Assembly: GCA_020635855.1 (NCBI GenBank)
Contig: JACJYZ010000002.1
Span: 1,178,001-1,242,000 of the forward strand
Length of the DNA stretch: 64,000 bases
Source: Flavobacteriales bacterium
Lineage (GTDB): Bacteria > Bacteroidota > Bacteroidia > JACJYZ01
Reading direction: 5' to 3'
Position numbers and translations under genes: made by a program. Within the stretch, counting starts at the first letter, position 1, and every line of letters begins with the position of its first letter. The notes under the pieces were generated by a model, which searched no databases, was not told the origin of the DNA, and worked only from the letters and a program-made list of their open reading frames with translations. This document shows, piece by piece, positions 33,280-42,057 of this stretch.

Positions 33280-34824
33280 TCATGCTCTTTTTTGAAGTGA
33301 AGAAGCTTTTTCCAGGGCCAGTTTGGCAAAGGGTTGTTGTGTGATTTTGGCGTCGATCCATGCAGTGATATCAAGGTCGTGGAAGAACATGAACTGGTTG
33401 GGTTCCAAGCGCAGTTGGATCAATTGGTCTCGGGCTTGTTGCAAAAGTCGGGTTTGTTCTTTCCCGGGAGGGGCGGTAAGCAGGCTTTGGAAAAGGCGAA
33501 TCAGGGCGTATTCAACTTTATAAGTGCTTTTTTGTTTGGTGAAGTAATCAAGGGAGGATCGGAGTGTAGATTCGAGCGTGTCCATATGCCCCAGTTCGAA
33601 CAGGTTCAGTATTTTGAGCATGATGGCCATGTTGCGGGTATGGGCAGGGATATCATGATCGGAATGACTCAGGATGTCATTGGTCCATTTTAAGGACAAT
33701 CCGTAATCTCCAATACCGAAATATGCCCGGGCCATTTGATTGAGAAAATTGATGCGGTCTCCTTTGGCAAGCATGTGCGCAACTTTGTTGGCAAGGTGTG
33801 ATTTTGAGCGGATGATTTGAACAGCCGTGTCGAATCGCCCGGCATGATTCTCAAATTGGAGTTCATGGGTGAATAGAAAATATTCAATCAGCATTTTGTT
33901 TTCCCGGGTGATTGACTTCCCCTGAGAGGAAATAATGCGACTGGCTTTGTCCTTCATTCTGTTGAAATCATCTTCACGGTACAACAGTGAAATGATGTTA
34001 CAGGCTTCGAAAATGGATTGCCAGTAGCGTTGGAAGTATTCTGCAATGTACTTGGGTTGTTCATCGAAGATGGCCACTTTCCTGACCCTGTATTTGAGTG
34101 ATTCATGAAAGTTACCGGTGATGTAGTGGAAAAGCCCGAAGATCATGTTGTAGTGATACTTGCCGAGGAAGGAGGTGAGGTCTTGTTCCCGGCCTTGAAG
34201 TTTCGGATGGCGGATGATCTCTTTTGCTTTGTTGATGACTGATTTTTTTCTTGTATATCCTTCGCTGCGGTAGATGCCGAACATGATGTTTGACAATGTT
34301 TCCATCTCCAGGAATTCATTGAACTTATCGATGATCTTCTTTTGTTCTGTATTGATGCGTTCGATGCGTTTGATGTTCAGGTCATTCCCGTACAGCCTGA
34401 TTTCCCATTTGAGGGCTTCCAGCAGCACGGGGAATTCATCATAAGCCATGGCCAGCTTTTTGGTTTTCCTGACCAATTTCCGGGTTTGCAGGAAAAGGCC
34501 CTTTTCGTAAAGAATCTGGATCTGGTCCAATTGATTCTTCAGAATGGTTTCAACTTTATTGGAAGCGTGGTATTGTTGGAGTGCGTCCAGGATGATCTTA
34601 TTCAGGTAATTTTTTGTTCGTGGCAGTTGATTGGCAGGGAAGCCTCCGCGGATCATTTTTTTTTCGTCGTAGGTTGAAAGCTTGTCTACCTGGTCGAAAA
34701 GCCTGATGTAATTGTTGTCGGAATGATCGGCGTGTCGTTTGGCGAAGCGGCGGAAGTAGATTTTCTCATTGCGGCTCAGTGAGCCGATCAGGTCAAACAG
34801 GTCGGAGGAGGGTTTTTTAGGCAT
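33280..34824 (-). CDS. Helical-repeat protein of unknown function, paralogue 1
   Basis: A 514-residue protein without signal peptide. It belongs with the gene at 35404-36882: both open with a D-L-F/V-x-L-I/V-x-S-L-S-R-x-E motif (here DLFDLIGSLSRNEKIYFRRF) followed by RTKNYLNKIILDALQQYH. The body is almost wholly alpha helical with TPR-like spacing of aromatic and small residues (ILYEKGLFLQTRKLVRKTK; MARAYFGIGDYGLSLKWTND; IMLKILNLFELGHMDTLEST). A tetratricopeptide-like scaffold is likely. No catalytic motif is visible. It sits in an AT-richer island and may be accessory. Confidence 0.75.
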   Translation of the reverse strand: MPKKPSSDLFDLIGSLSRNEKIYFRRFAKRHADHSDNNYIRLFDQVDKLSTYDEKKMIRGGFPANQLPRTKNYLNKIILDALQQYHASNKVETILKNQLDQIQILYEKGLFLQTRKLVRKTKKLAMAYDEFPVLLEALKWEIRLYGNDLNIKRIERINTEQKKIIDKFNEFLEMETLSNIMFGIYRSEGYTRKKSVINKAKEIIRHPKLQGREQDLTSFLGKYHYNMIFGLFHYITGNFHESLKYRVRKVAIFDEQPKYIAEYFQRYWQSIFEACNIISLLYREDDFNRMKDKASRIISSQGKSITRENKMLIEYFLFTHELQFENHAGRFDTAVQIIRSKSHLANKVAHMLAKGDRINFLNQMARAYFGIGDYGLSLKWTNDILSHSDHDIPAHTRNMAIMLKILNLFELGHMDTLESTLRSSLDYFTKQKSTYKVEYALIRLFQSLLTAPPGKEQTRLLQQARDQLIQLRLEPNQFMFFHDLDITAWIDAKITQQPFAKLALEKASSLQKRA

Positions 34825-35403
34825 GGCGGTTCAGGTTCGACACGCAGATAAGGGGGTCTGATTAGGTGAGAATAGAATTTATATTTAGGTAACTATCAGT
34901 TAAATAGTTTATTAGATTAATTTTTATTACTGTGAAGATGTAAATTTATAGAAAATATTGTTTGGGAGCCCTTTGGCAGGGCGGTATTTTTGATGTGTAT
35001 AGTGGCTGATTTTATTCCGATTAAACATTGCCTTTCAGGCACCAGTATTGAATCACATTCTTTGACATAAGGGTATCTGCTGTTTTGCGGATGCCTGATA
35101 ATTACCCATCCACCTTGGGTTAATCCGATGAGGCGAACTGTTTTCGGGGTTCGGTTAGAAACGGTACATCTGCATGGAACAGAACCTGCGGATGTCTGAC
35201 AACCTACTTCTTTACGGCCACCCGGTTGTCGGCGGCATCGCCGGAGTAAATTAGAAATTTGTCCTGGCAACGTTCAGATTTTACTGCTCCGTATGGTCCG
35301 ACTGCGAATGCTCAGAAAACAGCAATACCACCTTGAACTGATATCTGCGACTGGAGACGGACTAACCTGGGTGGATTTTTTTTGCCTGCTTCAAGCAGGT
35401 TTG
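34825..35403. other. 579-bp AT-rich intergenic region
   Basis: No supportable gene. The left part (34860-34945) is very AT-rich and is the likely promoter region of the leftward gene. A small palindrome CCTGC-TTCAA-GCAGG stands at about 35384-35400, next to eight T. A 117-codon leftward reading at 34917-35270 has an unlikely composition. I see no known RNA. Confidence 0.6.
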
Positions 35404-36882
35404 TTATGTGTTTTGTAGGCTGTTCTGTTTGGTGCCCAGCCAAATTAGTATCAATGATCCTTCAATGAAGGCTTTCTCCGACTCAATGGATGTGAGTTTC
35501 AAGAGTTGTTCATGGAGGTTCCGCATCGAATTCTGGCCGCGGCTGTTTATAGTGTCCAGGCTGTTCATGAAACGCATCAATTCCAATTCGGATTTCAGTG
35601 TTTTCTTTTTCTTCAGGTAGTATTCGTAGGACCTGGTGAGGTATTCCAGCATGTCGTAATGCTTCAGTTCAAAATGTATCAATATGTTCAGCAGTCGGAT
35701 GGTACTGCATGTTGCCTTGTCCAGGTGATCGTCCGGGTGCTGGTTCAATAGTTTGTTTGCCCATTTGAGAGCCAATGCATATTGTTGGCTTCCGAAGTAG
35801 CACAACATGCAGTTGAAGTAGGTGTAAAGTTTCTTTTCCTGGTATGTGTAAGGCAGCCGTTCGATGGCGTCGGTTTCGAGCGTTTCAATGAGGTGGGTGC
35901 CGGCTTTGAAATTGTGTTTGCTGTTGTACCAGCCGAGTTGGTTTACGTATAGTGATGTGAGTCCGTAGTCTCTTTGAAATGGTGTTTGGTTGATGGTGTA
36001 TTTGTGATGTGTTTCCTCCAGGGTGCTGACCACCTTTTCGTATGTTTTTTCATTGTTCATCAGGCGGCATAATTCCAGCATGTTGTTTAATCCGGTCTGG
36101 TAGAACTTGAGATATTCCTCAATCATGTGCGGATGCGCTTCGAACAATTCCAGTTCCTTTTTCCTGTGTGCGTAGGCGGTAGGGTATTCCTGCAATGCCA
36201 GATGTCCCAAGCTGGCTCCGTGATGATATTGCCTGATGGCAAGAAAGCTTTGTAGTTGATGGTCGTTTGTAGGTAGTTCGTGCGTCATTAAATTCCGGAG
36301 CGTTAGCGTTAACCCGGGGTCTGCTTTGCTTTTGATGCTTCTGTGGAGGGTGTAAATTTTCAGGGTCAGGTTTTGCAAATGTTGCAGTTCCTGCAGTTGC
36401 TTATTGGTGGAGATTTCCTGTTTTTCTATGGTATTTAACAATGGCGAGTTCGGAAGGTTGGCCATTATTTTTCTCTCCGTTGAAAACAACGAAAGAAGCA
36501 TGGTGAACTTTTCGTAGCGATAGGCCAATTTACGGGCGCGATCTATTCTTTTGCTGGCCTGTTGAATGAGTGAGCGCTCATAAAGAAAATCAATTTCTTG
36601 GGAAAGGCTATGGAGTTGGCCGTCAATGCTGCGTGCAGAATAAAATTTGCTCAGCAAGCCGATGATGGTATTGTAGAGGTAATTGCGGGTTCGTGATGAA
36701 TGGGCTTTCCGGTTTTTTGAAGATGCTTGGTCCGGGTTAATGTCTTTTAGTATGCTGTTGAACAGTTGGATGTGGAGTGCAGATTTTCCCCGGGCGTGTT
36801 CTTGCATTCGTTTACGCAAGTACACGATTTCAGCCCGGCTCAAGGATTTTACCAGTTGAACGAGGTCGGATTGAGGGTTCAT
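35404..36882 (-). CDS. Helical-repeat protein of unknown function, paralogue 2
   Basis: A 492-residue relative of the protein at 33280-34824, shown by the shared opening (DLVQLVKSLSRAEIVYLRKR), the following RTRNYLYNTIIGLLSKFYSA, and the matching C-terminal third (MLEYLTRSYEYYLKKKKTLK and ELELMRFMNSLDTI). It is cytoplasmic by prediction and all-alpha with TPR-like pairs such as MLCYFGSQQYALALKWANKL and STIRLLNILIHFELKHYD. Identity is low enough that the duplication must be old. Codon use is AT-rich like its partner. Function unknown. Confidence 0.75.
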   Translation of the reverse strand: MNPQSDLVQLVKSLSRAEIVYLRKRMQEHARGKSALHIQLFNSILKDINPDQASSKNRKAHSSRTRNYLYNTIIGLLSKFYSARSIDGQLHSLSQEIDFLYERSLIQQASKRIDRARKLAYRYEKFTMLLSLFSTERKIMANLPNSPLLNTIEKQEISTNKQLQELQHLQNLTLKIYTLHRSIKSKADPGLTLTLRNLMTHELPTNDHQLQSFLAIRQYHHGASLGHLALQEYPTAYAHRKKELELFEAHPHMIEEYLKFYQTGLNNMLELCRLMNNEKTYEKVVSTLEETHHKYTINQTPFQRDYGLTSLYVNQLGWYNSKHNFKAGTHLIETLETDAIERLPYTYQEKKLYTYFNCMLCYFGSQQYALALKWANKLLNQHPDDHLDKATCSTIRLLNILIHFELKHYDMLEYLTRSYEYYLKKKKTLKSELELMRFMNSLDTINSRGQNSMRNLHEQLLKLTSIESEKAFIEGSLILIWLGTKQNSLQNT

Positions 36883-37121
36883 CGAACTGTAAATTAAGAT
36901 CTTGTAACTTATTGTTAAATAGAATTATACAAATATAATGATCTGGATCGAGATGTAAAAAAAGAATCAAATTAGTTTGCTTCCGTGAGTAATACTATTT
37001 AGGTTTGAATTGAAAAAATTGATGTTATAATTTTTTAGTTAGGTGTAACTGTGTGCAAATAGACACCGATAAAAAAATTTATGTATAGATCATAAAATCA
37101 ATACTATATATAAATATCAAG

Positions 37122-37469
37122 GTGGTAAAAGATCGAAAAATAACCAACGGAATACATTCATACAAAAGATCTGACCGCGAAGTGGAAGTGGTAACAAGCG
37201 GAAGCAGGGTGCTGATGGAAAATGCCGTGCGTCGCTTGAAGGAAAGTGGGAAGAGGCAGAAAGTACTGATGGTTCCAGACCGGGATTTTCAGGATGCTAC
37301 GCGCATTATGCGGGAAGTAGGATTACCCGGAACCGTTAAATCCTTGGAGGGAGAACGTGTTCGATATGTGAACCGCCAGGAAATTCAAAGACAAAAAAAG
37401 GTTAGGAATGAGAAGGCCAAACAGGATCATGCAAGGCCTTTTCCGGATATCTGGTCATTCCAGATATAA
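37122..37469 (+). CDS. Hypothetical 115-residue basic protein (GTG start)
   Basis: I do not recognise this protein. The reading begins at GTG 37122; no ATG in frame lies near it upstream. The product is basic and mixed alpha/beta, with TNGIHSYKRSDREVEVVTSG, VLMENAVRRLKESGKRQKVL and NRQEIQRQKKVRNEKAKQDH. A long charged helix towards the end and the absence of membrane or signal segments suggest a cytoplasmic, perhaps nucleic-acid-associated protein. It is followed by a strong terminator, which supports a real transcription unit. Confidence 0.5.
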   Translation: MVKDRKITNGIHSYKRSDREVEVVTSGSRVLMENAVRRLKESGKRQKVLMVPDRDFQDATRIMREVGLPGTVKSLEGERVRYVNRQEIQRQKKVRNEKAKQDHARPFPDIWSFQI

Positions 37470-37542
37470 AATATGCCAATGAATCAACCGGGTGGTGTCC
37501 GGTGGTAGAGTCTCAGGTCTGCATCCGATTCTGGCGCTAATG

Positions 37543-37575
37543 AAGCCCCGTGTTTTCACGGGGCTTTATGTTTTT
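37543..37575 (+). terminator. Intrinsic terminator
   Basis: AAGCCCCGTG and CACGGGGCTT form a perfect ten-pair stem around TTTT, followed by TATGTTTTT. It lies about 70 bp after the 115-residue gene and separates it from guaB. Confidence 0.85.
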
Positions 37576-37640
37576 GGCGAATGATGGGGATTCGTCGCAA
37601 AACTTCATGCTTATGCTGCATCTGCTGAATGAGAAATTGT

Positions 37641-37648
37641 TACTTTTG
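37641..37648 (+). promoter_or_regulatory. -7 element of guaB
   Basis: TACTTTTG matches TAnnTTTG exactly, 20 bp before the ATG, which implies a very short leader. A TTG at -33 is not obvious. Confidence 0.45.
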
Positions 37649-37668
37649 CATGCCATAACATAATCATT

Positions 37669-39138
37669 ATGGCATCCCCCGATAATAAATTTGCGAATGA
37701 AGGATTGACGTACGACGACGTATTGCTAATCCCTGCCTATTCAGAAGTGCTCCCGAGAGACGTGGATATCTCCACGCGTTTTACCAGCGAGATCAGAATC
37801 AATGTACCCATTGTTTCGTCAGCGATGGATACCGTCACCGAATCAGCCATGGCCATTGCTCTTGCCCAGGAAGGTGGAATTGGTGTGCTGCACAAAAACA
37901 TGACGATCGAGCAACAGGCAGGTGAGGTACGTAAAGTCAAACGATCCGAAAGTGGAATGATTTACGACCCGGTAACCTTGCACGAGGATGCATTGGTGCG
38001 GGATGCACTTCAGATCATGAAGGAAAATAAGATCGGAGGTATTCCGGTTGTCAATGAGAACCGCACGCTGGTGGGCATTGTTACCAACCGTGATCTGCGA
38101 TTCGAAAAGAACCTGGATCGCAGGATTGATGAAGTGATGACCCGCGATGGTATTATTTCCACAGAAGAAGTGACCGATCTCGAGAAAGCAGAAGACATCC
38201 TTCAGGCGCACAAGATTGAGAAGCTGCCGGTGGTTGACAAGTCTTTCCGGCTGGTCGGGCTCATTACCTATAAAGACATCATTAAATTCAAAGCCAGACC
38301 CAATGCATGTAAGGATAAGCTGGGGCGACTTCGTGTGGCCGCTGCAGTTGGGGTTACAAAGGATACGGTTGATCGGGTAGACGCCCTGCGCAAAGCAGGT
38401 GTGGATGCCATCGCCATTGATACTGCTCACGGTCATTCAAAAGGTGTGATAGAGATGGTGAAGCTGATCAGGAAGCAATTCCCCGATCTCCAGGTCATTG
38501 CCGGAAATATCGCCACCGGTGAAGCAGCGAAGGCTTTGGTGAAGGCAGGTGTCAACGCGGTGAAAGTAGGGGTGGGGCCCGGCTCTATTTGCACCACGCG
38601 CATCATTGCCGGTGTGGGTGTGCCTCAGTTGACCGCTGTGTATGAAGTGGCTCAAGCCCTGAAAGGAAGCGGTGTCCCCGTGATTGCCGACGGAGGCATC
38701 CGTTTTACCGGAGACATCGTGAAAGCTTTGGCTGCCGGCGCTGATTCTATTATGGCAGGATCCATTTTTGCAGGTGTAGAAGAGTCACCCGGTGAAACCA
38801 TTATTTATGAAGGAAGGCGGTTTAAGACCTATCGCGGCATGGGATCCATTGAAGCCATGCAGCAAGGTTCAAAAGACCGTTATTTCCAAGACGTGGAAGA
38901 CGATATCAAGAAACTTGTGCCGGAAGGTATTGTGGGAAGGGTTCCTTATAAAGGAACATTGACAGAGGTGGTTTACCAATACATCGGTGGCCTGAGGGCA
39001 GGTATGGGATACTGCGGTGCGCGAAGCATTGATGAGCTGCAGGAGGCCCGCTTCATAAGGATTACATCTGCTGGTGTGCAGGAAAGCCACCCGCATGATA
39101 TCATCATTACCCGGGAAGCGCCGAACTACAGCCGTTGA
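37669..39138 (+). CDS. guaB: Inosine-5'-monophosphate dehydrogenase
   Basis: It oxidises IMP to XMP with NAD, the committed step of GMP synthesis. The barrel starts EGLTYDDVLLIPAYSEVLP. Two CBS domains (about 95-210) are inserted after HKNMTIEQQAGEV. The catalytic Cys is at about 308 in VGPGSICTTRIIAGVG; the flap has the usual RYFQDVEDDIKKLVPEGIVG and GRVPYKGT. NAD and IMP loops IAGNIATGEAAKALVKAG and IADGGIRFTGDIVKALAAGA are intact. Length 489 is normal. The terminator before it and the promoter after it indicate a single-gene unit. Confidence 0.97.
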   Translation: MASPDNKFANEGLTYDDVLLIPAYSEVLPRDVDISTRFTSEIRINVPIVSSAMDTVTESAMAIALAQEGGIGVLHKNMTIEQQAGEVRKVKRSESGMIYDPVTLHEDALVRDALQIMKENKIGGIPVVNENRTLVGIVTNRDLRFEKNLDRRIDEVMTRDGIISTEEVTDLEKAEDILQAHKIEKLPVVDKSFRLVGLITYKDIIKFKARPNACKDKLGRLRVAAAVGVTKDTVDRVDALRKAGVDAIAIDTAHGHSKGVIEMVKLIRKQFPDLQVIAGNIATGEAAKALVKAGVNAVKVGVGPGSICTTRIIAGVGVPQLTAVYEVAQALKGSGVPVIADGGIRFTGDIVKALAAGADSIMAGSIFAGVEESPGETIIYEGRRFKTYRGMGSIEAMQQGSKDRYFQDVEDDIKKLVPEGIVGRVPYKGTLTEVVYQYIGGLRAGMGYCGARSIDELQEARFIRITSAGVQESHPHDIIITREAPNYSR

Positions 39139-39154
39139 TAACCAATGGAAACGT

Positions 39155-39185
39155 TTGAATCCCACTAGGCAAATATTTACTTTTG
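39155..39185 (+). promoter_or_regulatory. Promoter of the PpiC/SurA-type operon
   Basis: TTG (39155-39157) is followed after 20 bp by TACTTTTG (39178-39185), a full match to the Bacteroidota form. Transcription should start near 39192, which rules out the ATG-like start at 39183 for the next gene. Confidence 0.7.
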
Positions 39186-39224
39186 CCATCCGTTATTGCA
39201 TTTGTAATTTCCCAAAATACGTGC

Positions 39225-41186
39225 ATGGTTATGAAAAAAATGTTACTTATTCCCCTTCTGTTTGCTGGCTTTGCAGCCATCCAGGCACAGGAGGCGGACC
39301 CGGTTTTGCTTACCGTTGGTAAATCAGAAATCCGGAAATCAGAGTTCGAAAGAATCTACCGCAAGAACAACCCCAAGGGCAGTGCCAATGAAACGTCGGT
39401 AGATGATTACCTCGGGCTTTTCATCAACTTTAAACTGAAGGTGAATGAGGCCATGGCTGAGGGTTTGGATACCAGCCAGTCATTTGTTACCGAACTCAAA
39501 GGGTATCGAGAACAGCTTGCCAAACCGTATCTGACCGATAACGAGGTGACCGATCATTTGATCAAGGAAGCTTTCGATCGCTCCCAGTATGATTTGGTGG
39601 TGTCGCATATGTTGGTCAAACTCGATCGCTACCCAAAGCCGGAAGATACACTGGCAGCTTACAAGAAAGCGATGCAGTTGTACCAACGTATCAGCGGCGG
39701 AAAAGAAACATTTGATCAGGTGGCATCTTCCGTAGCAGCTGATCCCAATGGACCCATTATCAGGGAAGATATGACATTCACTGCGCTTTCTCTGGTATAC
39801 AATTTTGAAACCGCCGCTTACAATGCAAATGTTGGAGAGGTTACGAAGCCGGTTCGCACCCGCTTCGGCTACCATGTGATCCTCGTACGCGAAAAAAGAC
39901 CGGCCCTGGGTCAGGTGAAGGTAGCCCATATCCTGATCAGTGTCCCAAAAGGCGCTCCCAAAGCTGTTGAAGACGGTGCTAAAATGAAGATTGATGAGGC
40001 GTACGCGAAATTGAAGGATGGAGCAGATTTCGCTGACCTTGCGCGTGAATATTCCAGTGACCGGAATTCAGCCGAGCGTGGCGGCAACCTTCCATGGTTC
40101 CGCACAGGACGCATGGTGTCAGAATTTGAAGATGCGACTGCTAAACTTGCGGAGATCGGTGACTACAGCGCACCCTTCCGTACCAATTATGGCTGGCATG
40201 TGATAAAGCTACTCGATCGCAAGGGGGTAAGTGATTTCGAAACCATGCTGCCCGAATTGAAAGAAAAAATATCAAGGGACGAACGGTCGAAAATCAGCAC
40301 GCATTCAAGGGTAGCGCAGATCCAACAAGAATACGGATTCAAGGAAAATACCAAAACCATCGCTCCATTCAGGAAACTCGCCGACCAATCGATCTATGAA
40401 AAGAAGTGGAATCGCGACCGTGCAAACGGACTGAGTGAAGTCATGTTTACCCTGGGTAAGCAGGAATACACACAATCGGATTTTGCGGATTTCATTGAGC
40501 AAAACCAACGGATGGGGCCGAAGAACATGCAACCTGCCGACTTCATCAATGTGCTTTACCATGATTTCGTTGAGTTCAGTTGTCTGGCATATGAAGATGC
40601 ACGCCTTGAGCAAAAGTACCCGGAGTTCAGGGACCTGGTGAATGAGTACCACGACGGAATCCTGCTGTTCGAAATGATGGATAAAAAGGTATGGTCCCGT
40701 GCGGTGAAGGATACGTCAGGACTGGAAGCCTTCTACCAGGAACATAAGAACGACTATATGTGGGGTGAACGAGCCGATATCGAGGTGTATGAATGTTCCG
40801 ATAAGGCGGGTGCGGAAAACCTCCGCAAGATATTGCTGAAAGGTGAGAAGAAGGGAATCGCTTCTTCCGCAGCGGTAGAGAAGGCCAATGCAACAATCGC
40901 CAATAGTGTTCTGCTGAAGGAAAAAGGAAAGTTCCAAAAAGATGAGAACGGGTATATGGACCGTGTGGCATGGTCTGCTGGTTTGTCCGGCAACATTGAA
41001 AAAGGAGGGAAGGTCTACATCGTTCGTGTGCTGGGTATCGATCCTCCCCAGCCCAAATCGCTGAAGGAAGCGAAAGGACTGGTAACTGCAGCTTACCAGG
41101 ATTACCTGGAAAAGCAATGGATTGAGGAATTGAAGGCAAAGTACCCGGTGACTGTACACAGGGAAGTGCTGAAGTCGGTGCAGTAA
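39225..41186 (+). CDS. Periplasmic peptidyl-prolyl isomerase with two PpiC domains
   Basis: A 653-residue exported folding factor. The signal peptide MLLIPLLFAGFAAIQAQ supports starts at 39225 or 39231. An N-terminal chaperone helix region (KSEIRKSEFERIYRKNNPKG) is followed by two parvulin-type domains: one near residues 115-220 (VVSHMLVKLDRYPKPEDTLA; TKPVRTRFGYHVILVREKRP) and one near 225-330 (VKVAHILISVPKGAPKAVED; GNLPWFRTGRMVSEFEDAT; NYGWHVIKLLDRKGV). The C-terminal 300 residues are a helical extension. It probably escorts outer-membrane proteins like SurA. It is the first of three related genes in an operon. Confidence 0.88.
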   Translation: MVMKKMLLIPLLFAGFAAIQAQEADPVLLTVGKSEIRKSEFERIYRKNNPKGSANETSVDDYLGLFINFKLKVNEAMAEGLDTSQSFVTELKGYREQLAKPYLTDNEVTDHLIKEAFDRSQYDLVVSHMLVKLDRYPKPEDTLAAYKKAMQLYQRISGGKETFDQVASSVAADPNGPIIREDMTFTALSLVYNFETAAYNANVGEVTKPVRTRFGYHVILVREKRPALGQVKVAHILISVPKGAPKAVEDGAKMKIDEAYAKLKDGADFADLAREYSSDRNSAERGGNLPWFRTGRMVSEFEDATAKLAEIGDYSAPFRTNYGWHVIKLLDRKGVSDFETMLPELKEKISRDERSKISTHSRVAQIQQEYGFKENTKTIAPFRKLADQSIYEKKWNRDRANGLSEVMFTLGKQEYTQSDFADFIEQNQRMGPKNMQPADFINVLYHDFVEFSCLAYEDARLEQKYPEFRDLVNEYHDGILLFEMMDKKVWSRAVKDTSGLEAFYQEHKNDYMWGERADIEVYECSDKAGAENLRKILLKGEKKGIASSAAVEKANATIANSVLLKEKGKFQKDENGYMDRVAWSAGLSGNIEKGGKVYIVRVLGIDPPQPKSLKEAKGLVTAAYQDYLEKQWIEELKAKYPVTVHREVLKSVQ

Positions 41187-41189
41187 CAC

Positions 41190-42053
41190 ATGCCGAAAAA
41201 TCGGATGTATAAGCATGTTGTGCTGGGTATTGTACTGGCAGGAAGCGTATGGCTTTCCGCCTGTAGCACGGGGGATGAGCCGAAAAGTGATCACGGAAAG
41301 GTGATTGCGCGGGTCAACGATAAATATCTGTACGAGGATGATCTGAAAGATATTATTCCCGCCAACACAGCCCCCGATGACAGCACCAACATGGTCAGGA
41401 GTTATATAGAGAACTGGATCCGGCAAAAACTGGTTCTTGCAAAAGCAGAACTGAACCTCAACCCGGGCGAGTACGACATTGATAACCTGATTGAAAACTA
41501 CCGCCAGGATTTACTCCAGTATATTTACAAGCGTGAACTGGTGCGTCAGAAACTGGATACCGTCGTCTCTCAGAAGGACATGGAAACCTATTATGAAGCC
41601 AACAAGGAAAAGTTTGAGCTTCAAGATGACATTGTTCAGGTATCCTATGCGGTCTTCGATATGAAAACACCCGGTTTGGATAAACTGGATAAGTGGTATA
41701 AATCTTCAGACCCGCAGGATATGGAAGCATATCGCAACCACTGTTTCAGTTATGCGTCCAGCTATTACCTCAACGACTCATCCTGGGTGATGGTGGAAAG
41801 CCTCCGCAAAGCCATCCCGATCCTTCCTGAGCATATTTCCAACATGGGGTATTTTGAAGAACAAGACTCACTAAGGAAGTATTTTGTTCATATCCGGAGC
41901 TTTAAATCAAAAGAGAGTATTTCGCCGTTCTCGTTTGAAAAAGAACGGATCCGCGAAATTCTGATCAATCAGCGTAAAGTAAAGTTGCTGGAAGATCTGG
42001 AAGAGAACCTTTACCAGGAGGCGGTTCGAAAAAATCAAATTGAGATATTCTGA
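41190..42053 (+). CDS. SurA-N-like lipoprotein
   Basis: A 287-residue lipoprotein: a signal peptide ends with WLSACSTGD, the Cys being the lipidation site. The mature part begins ARVNDKYLYEDDLKDIIPAN, the SurA/PrsA-type N-terminal pattern, and continues with ENWIRQKLVLAKAELNLNPG and a helical chaperone region. I see no convincing parvulin active domain, so it may be a chaperone without isomerase activity. It starts 3 bp after the first PpiC gene and ends just before the third gene, so it is cotranscribed. An alternative start is the ATG at 41205. Confidence 0.75.
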   Translation: MPKNRMYKHVVLGIVLAGSVWLSACSTGDEPKSDHGKVIARVNDKYLYEDDLKDIIPANTAPDDSTNMVRSYIENWIRQKLVLAKAELNLNPGEYDIDNLIENYRQDLLQYIYKRELVRQKLDTVVSQKDMETYYEANKEKFELQDDIVQVSYAVFDMKTPGLDKLDKWYKSSDPQDMEAYRNHCFSYASSYYLNDSSWVMVESLRKAIPILPEHISNMGYFEEQDSLRKYFVHIRSFKSKESISPFSFEKERIREILINQRKVKLLEDLEENLYQEAVRKNQIEIF

Positions 42054-42057
42054 TACC

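Noticed and set aside
34917..35270. A 117-codon leftward reading between the paralogues
   Set aside because: Cys/Arg/Gly-rich and unlike a folded protein, lies in an AT-rich gap, and has no sensible start region.
35384..35400. Terminator at the CCTGC-GCAGG palindrome
   Set aside because: The stem is only five pairs and, read in the direction of the leftward gene, is followed by A rather than T.
33280..36882. A new defence system made of the paralogue pair
   Set aside because: No nuclease, NTPase, protease or toxin motif is visible, and no mobile element is adjacent; kept only as a family of unknown function.
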